Origin: Amphiura filiformis
Lineage: Eukaryota; Echinodermata; Ophiuroidea; Amphilepidida; Amphiuridae
Assembly: GCF_039555335.1 (NCBI RefSeq)
Contig: NC_092628.1
Coordinates: 98,909,893-98,973,892, forward strand
DNA length: 64,000 nucleotides
Direction: 5' to 3'
Shown piece after piece: positions 41,127 through 53,800 of this stretch. How positions within the stretch are numbered: position 1 is the first letter of the stretch; each line of letters starts with the position of its first letter. The notes under the pieces were generated by a model. The model worked only from the letters and a program-made list of their open reading frames with translations. It was not told the DNA's origin and made no database searches. The translations under genes and the position numbers were made by a program.

Positions 41127-41215
41127 GGGTTCATTCATATATTTTCATGACTAAACGGTGAAGTGGCCCGAGGGCATAAACAACCGTTTAGTCATGAAAA
41201 TATATGAATGAACCC
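41127..41215. repeat. Perfect 33 bp inverted repeat (hairpin)
   Basis: GGGTTCATTCATATATTTTC and onward (41127-41159) is exactly complemented at 41183-41215 around a 23 bp loop containing GGCCCGAGGG. Perfect arms indicate a young or maintained MITE end or foldback. Confidence 0.85.
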
Positions 41216-41771
41216 GTTCATACATACTAGTACATTTTATGGTTCTTATTTCATCAAAATAATAACAAAAAATTACAAATAACATTATTTTAACAATGAA
41301 TTTCTTCATTTACCCTGCCAGGTGATCTCACATCTGGAACACGCGGGCATAAACGCTGAATGCTCGGCTCTCGACCAATCACGCGCGCTGTTATAGCGTG
41401 TATATGAAATTATCATTCATACATAAATTAAGTTCAATTGAACAGCTTTTTTTTAGTATATTCAATTTCAAGGACATTCTCTGTGATAAAAAGTTACCAA
41501 TGCAACTTTTTTATATCTTATCAGGGAATTAAGGTGGTATTGGAGGCATTTTGGAAGTGCTCTATGTTTCAACATATTAATTGAGTACATTGTAGGGAAG
41601 AGAACACTGATCCATATGCCTTTGTTTGAAGCTAATCGGACATACATACAGTTTTCATATTAAATACATTTTAAATGTCTTTGTATTGTAGGCCTATTGT
41701 TTTTATCAATAACCAATACAGTTAATGAGCTATTATGACTTGAAAGTGCTCATTAATATGTCATTTTTGCC

Positions 41772-42032
41772 AATATGTGACCCCTCGCCACAACTGAGCC
41801 CAGATGTGGCCAGTGCCACTATTGAGATATGCTCCATCAAACTTAACAATAAACAATAGGAAACAAAGGTTTTATTGACTGTTTTATTGATTTTTCACTA
41901 TTTAAATGTCAAGTACTATAGACATGATATACATCATTTTAAAGCTAATTTCAAGCAGAATATTTTGGTTGAATATCTCAAAAATGATGATTGGCGACTT
42001 CAGGGCTCAGTTGTGGCGAGGGGTCACATATT
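41772..42032. mobile_element. 261 bp MITE with perfect 30 bp TIRs
   Basis: AATATGTGACCCCTCGCCAC and onward (41772-41801) is perfectly inverted at 42003-42032. The interior is AT-rich and noncoding. Just downstream (42120-42225) are interleaved palindromes of AATTTGCATAATT type. Confidence 0.85.
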
Positions 42033-42513
42033 TTGCTAAAATCCAATGCATAAATGTTTATAACATTTTTATTTAACAGAATATTGGTTTTAAACTTGGT
42101 CAAAGTGTTCATAATGACTTCCAGATAATTTATGCATAATTAATGAGCTAGCTGCCCTAATTTGCATAATTCATTAAAATTTATGCAAATTAGCTCATTA
42201 ATTATGCAAATATGCAAATTAGGGGGCTGCTTCACTATGTTATACATTAGAACATATTATGTGATGCGATCAAGCAAAATCAGTCGGAACTCGGAAATAT
42301 TAATTTTGAGATATAGCCAAACAAAGGAAATATTTATTATTACACTCAATAATTAGCTAAATAGAAAACATAATGTTCACCCTAAAATTAATTTGTATGT
42401 ACAAACATTTCAAATGTTCTTATTATTCTTCTTAATGTTTTTAAGGACCATGACGTAAATTCTGTGATAATGCTACGTGATTTGTACACCATATCAAGGC
42501 AGGAAACGTCTGT

Positions 42514-44829
42514 ATGAATACAGCCACAATATTGACTTTGAAAATGACATCAATTCCAACGTTGGCTGAAGTCAGCCGGACCACAAGGAGGAACCGGACA
42601 TTTGCCGGGAAACCTAGGTCTATCAAGAGTGGAATCTCACTTGTGAAGGTGCCTCCAGTCTGTCATCGATCAGATGCCCTCCTGGATGACCAGGTATGAA
42701 AATGCACTATTTGTGTTCCGTATGTTGACAGAGTATATTTGAAAGTGTGTGTCATGACATGTGATTTGTTGCAGTATATGAATCGGCTCTCTGCCACTCT
42801 TGAATATGACATCCACATTCATGTGCCATGCCCACATACAAAAAAAAAAACAGTTTAAACTCTATGTTGTAGGCATGATTCTTTTTAAACGCTTTCATTG
42901 TTTTCCTTTTTCTCAGGGCTCCTCTTACAGTGAAGCATTTCAGAAATGAAATGTGCAAAAGTACAGCAGTTTGTGATTATTTTAAATATATTATATTCAG
43001 TGTTCTTAATTAACCGGTCAGTAGCGTACGCAGGAATTTTTCAAGGGGGGTGTGATGATCAGAAAAAGTACTAAAATGGCATGACAAGCGTATATCGCGC
43101 GTCAGGCTTTGACGCCATTAGGTGTCTGAGGGGGATGTGCCCCCTCAGAAGTAGGAAATTTTGCAAAATGAATACCTAATTGAAGTGATTTGGTGGACCA
43201 TTTTGGTACTATTAGTGTGAAATGACGGTCCACGAAGCCTTTTGTGAACAAGTTTTCCCTTTAATTGTTGGCCTATGATTTATGTTAAACACAAATTGGT
43301 AAATGTCGAAAGCGAATGGCCACTTGTTTATCCACTATATGCAGGGGGGGTGTCTGAGGGGGATGTGCCCCCTCATAAGTAAGAAACTTTTGCAAAATGA
43401 AGACCTAATTGAAGCGATATGGTGGACCATTTTGGCACAATAAATATTAGTTTCAAAAAGCCCCAAACTTGTGAAATGACGGTCTAAGTTTTCCCTCCTC
43501 AGAAATGTTGCAAAATGAAGGTCCAAGTGAAGCCATTCGGTGCATAATTTTTCCACTATTTCATCAATGCAAAATACTGTCTAAATATGCTTTATTTTAA
43601 CATATTCTTTTGAAAAGCGATTAGATTTAGATTACAAAGTAAAAATCATTTATAGCATGCAAACGGTTTTCAGCTGATAACATGGCGCAATGCGGTGTAA
43701 GAAATGCAAAAGCGTGATGATGGGGTCGACAATTAAAACTTTTAAGTACGTTGCTGGGGTGTTGGTGTAAACATGTAGGCCTATATGTCAATTAACAATT
43801 AAAACCTTAACGTATACGTGTACGTTGCCAGGGGTGTGATGATGGGGGGGGGGGTGACATGTATCAACAATTAATACATTTACATAATGTTACCGGTCAA
43901 TACCGGTTATGGGGTGAAATAATTTGTGTGGGGGTTGTTAAGGCTATAGGCCTATGATATTATTGTCCCCTATGCCTTGCTCATCTCCCACCTCTCATCT
44001 CCCTCCCTCCCTCACCTCCCTCTCTTTCTCTCTCTCTCTCTCTTCCCCCCCCCCCTCTCTCTCTCTTTCTTTGCCTTTTCTTTTCCCTCATTTTATTTTT
44101 TGACAGATCCAAGGGGTGTTTCACACACGTAACACCCCCCCCTGCGTACGCCAATGTAACCGGTAAATTATAAACAGCGGTTAATTAACCCGTTAATTAA
44201 CCGGTAAGATTGGTTAATTATGGTTGGAAAATATATAAATCCGAGCTCGGAATTCAATATGCCATCATACTGAAGAACATTGTGCAAGTATTTAACATGA
44301 GCTGATGAAGTGTGCTTGTCCACCTTTAGCTTTGAAACATTCCATTTTAAAATTAAAAAATTATTTTCATATAAACTTATTTAAATGTCAATTCAACCTG
44401 TTTAAAAAAAATTGCACTCATTGACACAGATGCACAATGACACTTAAGTCTGTGACTCGCATAAATTTTTTTATTTTATCAACTTTTTATTTATTGATTG
44501 AAACAATCCTGGGCATAAATGGTATAATCTGCTCACTCTGACTGTGGATTTTTGGATAACTTGTACAATGGGTGGGAGGGCCTTCTGCCTGGTTGAAGGT
44601 ATACAGTGATGTTTTCAGCAATTTTGGTATGTCTATGGGTAAGGACAGGAAAAATATGCGATGCGCAAAAAGCGCCGAAATTTGCACATTTTGGGTCATC
44701 AATTTGTATGCGCTCTTTTTCATTGAATTTACAACTGTATGACAAAACAAACGAAAACTTTTCGCACAAAATTTGTCGAAGAACCCTCACCCCCCCCCCA
44801 CACACACAGATTTGTACATCCTCATAGTC

Positions 44830-44868
<39 letters not shown>

Positions 44869-47800
44869 TCTATAGTGTGCTGCATGACACTCTAGGAGTA
44901 GAGAACAAGAAGAAGAATACTATTTTAATATTTCCAGGGAACATTGAAGTGATATGAAAATGTTAAAACTTAAAAAAGCATCAGAACTCAAAATAATTCA
45001 AAATTCATAATTAACCTATTTTACCACCGGTTAAATATGATGCGGTTAATTAACTGGTTAATTAACCGGTAAGATTGAGGTTAATTAACCGACTAAGAAC
45101 ACTGATTATATTATTCTTTCTTATTTGATTTGTGACTTCAGATTGAGCTTGCAAGGAGCATACAAGATGAATTACAGCACGCGATGGAATCGTTATCTAC
45201 CTGTAAGACTGAGAGTGAGATGCTGTATTGGAAAGAACAGGTTGATGATCTGAGAGCCAAGTCAGAAGAAATGGTTCTCATTCTTAAGGTACTTGAAAAC
45301 AAACAAATTGATTTGATAAAGGATTTTACTTGTCTGCAAGGTGCTATATTACATTAATTTGAAGTCATTTGTTTTACTACACATATAAAGTAAATGACAT
45401 CAAGTTATTGTCACACATCATGCAAGTGCCACATGAAATACAAATCATGCCAGGTACATATGACTGCAAGTGAAATGGTGAAGAAGTGAAAGATAAGATG
45501 ATCATTACGGCATATATTATGTTGAACTGGGGCTAGTAGAACATGACCCGCTCAATTGAGAACCTTAGTTTAAAATCAATTATAGGTGATTTTTTCATTG
45601 TATATTTTAGTGGTGGTAAATCTTATATATGTAATTGTTCTACATTTAATCTTATCTTACATTTTGAAGGTCCCCCGTGAAGAAATTAATTTCAAAATAT
45701 TAGTTTTCACGTTACCATAAAAACTCAATAGTTGGCATATGTGCTTATTATCGAGTGCTTTTGAAACATGCAAACATGAAGAGCCTCATCCACAATAGTG
45801 TAAAGTGGTTTGAGCAAATCATCGATACACACAGTTACATACAAACAAGTAAACCTGCAAATTTGTGTGTCAACCCCATTAGCTCAGTTGGTAAAGGGCC
45901 AGAATTTGGTACAATTTCATGTTTTCAAAAGTGCTTGATAGTAAGCACATATTCTAACTATCAAGTTTTTACGGTATTAGTAATAGTATCAATATTTATT
46001 ATGTTTTATTACAATCCTATTAATCAGCTATCAAAATAAGAATGATTAAGGCAGACCATTTCAAAGCAATTTTACAAAGGACAGTTGTAAATAGACAGCT
46101 TGGCTGATGAAAGAAACATTTTCTTGGATACCAAAAATGGCCGACATCAAAGTTTGGTTCTTTTAGAGGACTGTAATTAACACACCACTGTATATTTCCA
46201 CAGGTTGTAAACAAATTGAGCAGAGAGCTAGTGTATGCCAAGTTGGAACTGGAGCATGTTACCAAAGAAGGTGGTGATGTGATGCAAATACGTAAGCGTG
46301 TAGTATGGTTGGAGGACCGTATGGAAGCATTGCTGAGTCGATATAGGCAGGATGGAAATTCACGCTCAGTTAGTACAGTAAGTGATCCAACAAACTGGGT
46401 AATGGAGAATCTATGAGTCGAGGACTCAAAACACATTGAGGGTCAGCAAATGATACAAAAGGGTGTCTTACATGTGTGAGCTTGATGAGGGGAAACATAA
46501 AACAACACAGAGGATAAAAGTTGAGTCTTAGCAAATTGTACCATGCAGCATCAATACAAGATATGGACAGGTACAGCAATGTTTCTGGGTACCAATTCAT
46601 ATTGTTTGTGCCCACTTGATCAAGTATGATTATAATTGACTGATTGACCAACCATTTGTAATTGACCTCCATACAAGAAGAAGGTTAACATAATGCATTG
46701 GGATGGCTACGTACGGATAGCAATGGTAATTATGAGCTAGCTGGTGAAAAGTCTTAGGACCTGTAACAACCATTTATAAAGTGTATACTTAGGCCTTGTG
46801 GTGGGAGGAAATTAAAACTTAATATTATTTTCATCCTATCCAGTCTTCCAGAGAAACATTTGATAATTCTGAATTGACAACACCTGTACCAGCCTATGCC
46901 AGTGATCAACAACAAATTGTATCAACTCCAGATCCAGTAGAAGCATGTGATCATCATGGAGGTGGTGATGCAGAGGTTAAAGGTCATTTGGCACAAATAG
47001 ATCATTTCCCACAAGGTATTTAAATGGTGTATCTTATAAGCTTGACACATGGTTTTCATAAAGAGAAATGATGTAACCAAAGCCCCAAGGTTTTGTAGTG
47101 ATGGGAATAATTAAATTTTAGTCCAATTGCGCATGTACAGAATTGGGTAACTATTGAAATGGAGGTGGTACTGTGCATTGGGGGATAACTATTAACTATT
47201 ATCATACATGTAGTTTCATGTGGTTTCCCCTAATTTGAGAAACAAATATACATAGGATGTCCTCAATCTATACAATCGTAGGGAATTATCATCATAAGAT
47301 CCGGTCTATTCAGTTACTTCTCTGTGACATGAATCCTTGTTACCCTGAGTGATGTTTATTTTAGCAGTGGGTCATCCACTGCTAAAATAAACATCACTTG
47401 GGGTAACAAGGATTCCTGTATGGGGAGCAGTGAACTGGATCATCTGTGATCAAACCATCAGTCAAGATGGTGACAGCTAGCTCAAAACTTGTAAGTAAAT
47501 ATTCATATGCTCTTGATTATCTACAACAATCCTACTAAATGAATCTCTTCATTGATAGAGAATTATACTTCTTTTAATTGTTTCATTGCTACCAAGCCAT
47601 ATTTCTGCTCATATCCCATTGAAAGGAAAGACTGTTTGGTTTGACTTAATGTTTTGCAGACTACTTGGGAACTTATCTGAATTTCCCTGACACCACCCAA
47701 CATACACACCACTTACACACATGCAATACACCCACCCCTACATCTACTAATACACACTCTAAGGAAACATCCCTATGAGGATTATGCTGAATATCAACGT

Positions 47801-50800
47801 AGAAGAAGTAGAAGTAGATGATTGCATGCACAGGCCTTACACTGCGTACACGCTTTGTAGTACTCTACACAGACGCAACAGATTCATTCAATCTTGGTCA
47901 TGAATATTACCTAATTTACCTATACCTGTCATTGCTATTTTTACTCTGCAGGTCCAGCCATTCATATGTCTCATTTTGATAATGGAGACTTTGCTGATGA
48001 TAGCTATAGTGAAGAAGAAGAGGACTCGGATGAATATTCAGCTTCTGCCTCAGATGAGGATGAGGTATGCATGGGAATCATGACTGTGCACAGTAATCAA
48101 AGTAATATTTTTTGAGTGTTGTGAACAAAAATCTACATACTGACCTCTTGGAACTATTATGGAGGATTATGTTGAGTATCATTGTAAAAGAAGTAGAAGT
48201 GTGCATGGGTTGTTAATTCCTAACAATAATAATTTGTGTCAGTCTCATATAAGTACTCACCATTTTCAGTCTTAAGATCAAATGGTTAAAGTTATTTGGG
48301 TATAATTGTGTAAACATTCGCCTATGGCGCACCTGGGCTCCTTTGCCTTGGGGTAAATTTCATGTATAAATAGAGAGCTCCCTCTAAAAGTCAGTGGCGT
48401 AACTAGGGTTGGTAGCGCCCGGGGCAAGAAACAAAATTGGCGCCCCTACCTTCCCACCTGAGAATATCTTTTTAAGTAAGGCCGATTTGGCGCCCCCTAG
48501 TGGTAGCGCCCGGGGCATGTTGCCCCGCCCCCTAGTTATGCCACTGCTAAAAATCCCAACAAGAATTAAGGTTTTGTGCCCTTATTTTTATTTGCTCATG
48601 GTGGGATTTTTATGGGAGGGCACTTTTAGTTTGTGTCTAAAAATCCAGTTATGTCAAGGGAGCCCATATCGCCATTAGGTGAACGTTTACGGTAGATGTC
48701 ACCATCTTGCCATGAACTAGCAAAAGGTGGAAAGGTTCAAATATTATTACATATCAGGCTTGTTGTTTATAATCTCATGTTTGTACCTTCAGTACTAGCT
48801 AGTGTTGAATTGAAAATAATATAGCATCCTTCCATAAGGAAAACACTCAAACATTTGGAAATCATTGCACACTATTCTCAGTATGGTGAATGAATGCTAG
48901 TATGCTACACATCACCCAATAGACTCATACTAACCTCTCTTTATAATATGACTGGTTATGATCAATATGACTATGGTTGTTTCATTTGTAAAAATGAACA
49001 TTTAGAAAATGAATGTTTTGTTTTTTGTTGAAGGATGATGATGATCAGATAGATGAAAAGAGTGGAATTTTCCTAACCGAAGCTACAAATTCAGAGGGAG
49101 GAAGTACACATACCCGAAAGATCACATTCTCACCAGGTTTGACCATTTGCTATGTTTAAAAAAAAGTGAACAGAATTTATGCATTGATATATATGTGACC
49201 TACTCCATAAAAAAAACAGTTCTTGATACAGAAGGGTCATTTTAATAGTCTTAAAATGTTCAGAATGTTGCCTAAAATCCCTCATAAAAGTCCTTTAACA
49301 CAAATTTATAGGGGAGATTCCATTTTTAAGTGGACATATATTGGAAATTTCAAATTAACAATTTTCAAGTCCTAGTACAGTTAAAGATAAATCACAGCGA
49401 TTTGTACCCAACAAATTTTTTTGTGCAAATGTTGGAATTAGAACCGACCAGAAAAGGTCAAAGAAAAAGGTCCCTGATACAACCTAGCTGATTGCAGTGA
49501 TGATGCTCATTGAGTAGTCCTGATGGTGATGGATGAGTATAGTTTCCAGACTTTATGCTTGCAATTGCAAACCAAACAAAGAAAAAGGTAGCTGCTAAAA
49601 AGACTTGAGTACCCTAGTGGCTTAGGGGATATGACTACAGTTATTTGTTCATTGGTAAATGTTTGATAACGTGTGTCCTTTGATAACTTGTCCTGTCATG
49701 ACTACAGTTATTTGTTCATGTAATTATTAAATGTTTGAAATCCTTTGATAACCTTTCCTGTCTTCACATGTACTTTGTAGATACTACTGTAGAAAGAAAT
49801 GGTGAACACAATGATGAAGATGAAGATGATGATGAACAAGATGCAGTGACAAAGTACTGGTTGAATCCTCATCATAAGTAAGTGATTTTGAATAATTATA
49901 TCTGTGTGTATAAACACATCACAGCTATTTCAAGATTTGTGTTCCTGATGATCAAATCCAAGTAAGAATTTGTACACTTCACATTGATTTGAAGGTTATC
50001 TACTGTTTTTCCAGTTGAACATTTTAAACTTCAGCGTAATGCACCATATGACCTTTAAGTGGAATTTAATAATCTAGGAATGTAATCAAATTGCTTTGTT
50101 GCATAGAGTATTAATCTTATGTTTTATTTCAATCTTTGATATTGTAGATTTGAGTGGAGTGAACAAAGGCAGGTGATCACCAGAGAGAATCCATTGTCGT
50201 ATCACAACCTAGGTATAGCTGTGCAGTCATCATTTATTGAAAAAGGTACATACTAGTAAAAGTATATAAGTAAACTCCCTTCCACGAATGTTTTGCACTT
50301 ACCAATGAGTGGCCAAAGCATTCAGAGGGTAAGACATACATACACAAGGGATTAAAACATGGACTCTATCAGGGTATTTGCTATAATTAAAAACAGAGAT
50401 AAAAATAATTTATCACGTCTGATGTCACTGTCAATTACGATCCTTGATTGGTTAACACAGGTTAATAGCGTGTAAAAGGAAGACAGATCTATCTGGTGCT
50501 GATTGGTGAAAAGGAATAGCAGCAAATGGCGAAAAAATTACGTACTTTTACAAGGCAAAAAGCAGCTTTTCTAGGCATTGTTGACATGGTACCTTCGCGA
50601 AAGAAAGTTTCCTACTATAAAGACCTAACTTTTGAGATGGTTTGTATGTTTGAAGGTGCAAAATTAACAATAAGGCACCCGGTTATACCGCCGCGTTCAG
50701 CAAGTCATCATCACGACACTTGTAAATAAAAACCGTGCTCGAGTTTGATTGACAAATGACGTCAGACGCGATAAAATCTTTTTATCTCTGTCTTTGATAA

Positions 50801-53800
50801 TAGCCACCTGTCCACCTGTCATTTTGGATGGGTAGTTTGCTTATGGGACCGGCAAAATTAATATCTTAAAAATAATGCTTGAATAGGTTCTGTGAACCAA
50901 AACAAGATCAAACAAACAAATCAAGGCTGTAGCAATAGCTATTTGAACTGACTGAACTCCCAGAGGGGGCAGAGTTTTTTTTTTCAGGGTTAAATTATGG
51001 ACAGGCAGTTTGGTAAAAATAATAGGCACTTGTTAAATCCTAGCTAAGACCCTGGACTCCATCATGACAATATCTTGATTTTATCTTTGACCTCTCATAT
51101 ACTCTGAGGTGAGCATAGATTTAATCAAGAAATAATAAAAGCAAGTAAAAAAAGTGGCCAACTCTTGATTATCCATTGAAAATGTTTCTTTGTAACATAT
51201 TCTTTAAAAACAAATCATTTTTTTGAGAAGATACTCAACGTTAACAAAGGGGACACATCAAAATGTGGTTATAGACAAAACTCCAGATGTATGGTAATGA
51301 TTTGGAAAATGTGCTGTAAAAGTTGTGAAACTCATGTTGATTGAGGTTAGAAATGTTTAAAGTTAGATGGAAGGAATTACATTAAGGTGGTAATTAGTGT
51401 TTGGTGGTTAAAATATGTTCTTATAATTATGTCTATTTATGCAAAGATATGATTTAGTTGCATAAGCATTGGAAGATGGTGTACTGCTCTATTCATCTTG
51501 AGCATTTTCAGAATTTGTATGAAAGTTGTGCAGAACTATCCAATTCAAAGTGTTGCACATTTCCTTTACAGATTTTGACACTTAATTTTGTTATTCTATT
51601 TGATTTTCAGCTCCAGCAACCCCATCTGATTTGCCTTGGCGGCTAGTGAAAAAGGCCAGTGATATGGGTGATGCTCAGGTAATAAAATTAACAAATTGAG
51701 GTTTGTGCTTGTGCAGTTTTTACTACTTAATGCTGCATATTTTGCTTTGTTATGTTTGCAGTTCATATGCCAATAAATAAATGCAATCCTTCCCTTCCCT
51801 ATTGTCAATTAATAAGGTAGTATTTATGAGTTTTATTAATGACTGTATTAATTAATTTGAGTTTTGTATTGTGGATTAATAATTGATAGAGATATATTTG
51901 TAGGTACACTACCTTACACATAGACTGTCCCACAGTCTCGGTTCAGTCCGGCCTGGATAATGGAACGATACATAATTACATAATAGCCTACCAAAATATG
52001 CCATAGTCCTTCGCCCCCCCCCCCCCCATTCTAAATACACAGCCCTAAAACAATTCCTCTCTACACAAATTAGCTCAAATTGATGCCACTACACTGATCA
52101 CACCTCCTATATTGAACGCTAAAATTCAGTGACCGCTCCCCACGCCGAGACTGTTCCGAAGTGTTAGAGATTTCACTTCCAAATATTCGTTCAACGAAGC
52201 CCGGTGATTCTGATGTCAATTACTAAAGCCCCGCCCCAGTTTCAATTCAAATATGGTAGCATAAAGCTATGCCGTGGGATGTGACGCAAGATCGGATGGG
52301 ACACTTGTCATTGCTTGTCAACAACTGAGAGGTATTGAGCTCAAGTGGCACGCGTGTGATATAGACCCATGGTACTCGCAATAATAAGAGGCAACCACTC
52401 GACTCGGACTTGGGCCTATTGTCCATATTGCGTATATTATCGCGTGCGGTTTGCAAATGTTTGCACATTATTTAGCTAGGGAAGTCTTTTCAAATATCCC
52501 CGCGCTGCCAAGCTGCGTTGATTGGTCGGATACAATATCTTTGTTTTAGTCGCTTACACAAACGTTAATGTAGTGAAAACATGGACGTGGTATATAGAAA
52601 GATTGCGTGACTCCAAATCCGGAAAAGTGAACTCCCAGCATTTTGTGGGAACTGGAAGTCAAATTGCTTACAGACTGGGAGGGTCCATGTATTGGGTTGA
52701 TTTTTAATGCTATGTAATCTACATTACCAGTCGTTCTCCATGGACCCGAGGGAGGGTCTACCTTACACAGTACACCCCCACACACCCTCACAGACATACA
52801 CAACCCCCCACACCCTACTTACAATCGTCTCTGAATGGGGATGTTGTGTAGGGATATATAAACGGGGACATTACTGTACTTTCTGGATATCACCAACAGG
52901 GACTCACTCTCAAAAGCATTTTAGGTTATTTGCAGTCAATTGCACATATTTAGAATATGGGAACAGTTTGTTTGTGTTGGGGTGTGTTTACAAACTCCCC
53001 CCACACAAACACACATTTTCAATGGTGAAAATTATGTCATACATTTGCATTCCAAAAATCATAACTCATTAAATATTAGACACCATCTTAATGTGAACAT
53101 ATGCATCCAGAAAACATTTTACATGTGATTATCCTGGTGATCATCATCATTGCTCCTATATATATATTTGTACATTCATATATGTCAATCACATTTATTA
53201 CTTATATCACATTTATTAGTATTTGTTAATTCTAGTCATTGGAGCTTTATTTGAGAATACATTGTCTTGTCTACATTCATCTAGTAAGTCAGACAACATA
53301 TTCATTAGATATTTTATTGATGCATCCCATTGTAACAAATCAAGTTATTCTGCATACTTATTTGTTTCTGTACAGCTTTTAGATTTTCAACCACCAGATC
53401 AAGTCAATTCAGAAGCACAGAAGTTTGTTAGTCATCCTACAATTCATTTATTAGATATGTGCATGCTAGATTTCTCTAGGATGTGGTGATTCATGGGATC
53501 ATAGAGTTGCTATATTCTATCATTCAACATTATTACTTTATATTATCATTCAACATGTTCAAGTCATACAACATTACATTATGTTTGAAGCATAGAGACA
53601 ACAAGATGCTACACAAACAATAATTTCATCATACTGTTGTGTTTTTACAATAAAAATTCCAGAAAATAGAGCATCAAGAAATCTCATCACGAAGGTTTTA
53701 GAAAATTGATTTACAAAAGACATCAAACTTTGTTTTAAAACTTTATTAATTTGTTTGATTCCTTATAGTTTGGAATTTCTTTGTGAAACTACATCATCCA

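Larger units (their letters stand above)
42998..45104. mobile_element. Outer hAT-type element in intron 1 of the coiled-coil gene
   Basis: Starts CAGTGTTCTTA and ends TAAGAACACTG, with a perfect 8 bp target duplication ATTATATT at 42990-42997 and 45105-45112. Sub-terminal TTAATTAACCGGT motifs recur at both ends. It holds a nested element (43019-44156) and a TA microsatellite. No transposase frame. Confidence 0.9.

Noticed and set aside
45876-45930. tRNA-like box A (TTAGCTCAGTTGGTAAAGG)
   Set aside because: No box B, no cloverleaf and no acceptor stem; at most a SINE scrap.
53223-53489. 88-codon frame as a stand-alone gene (and 54477-54743)
   Set aside because: Only the part after the acceptor at 53375 is plausible as an exon; the upstream half reads through intron-like sequence.
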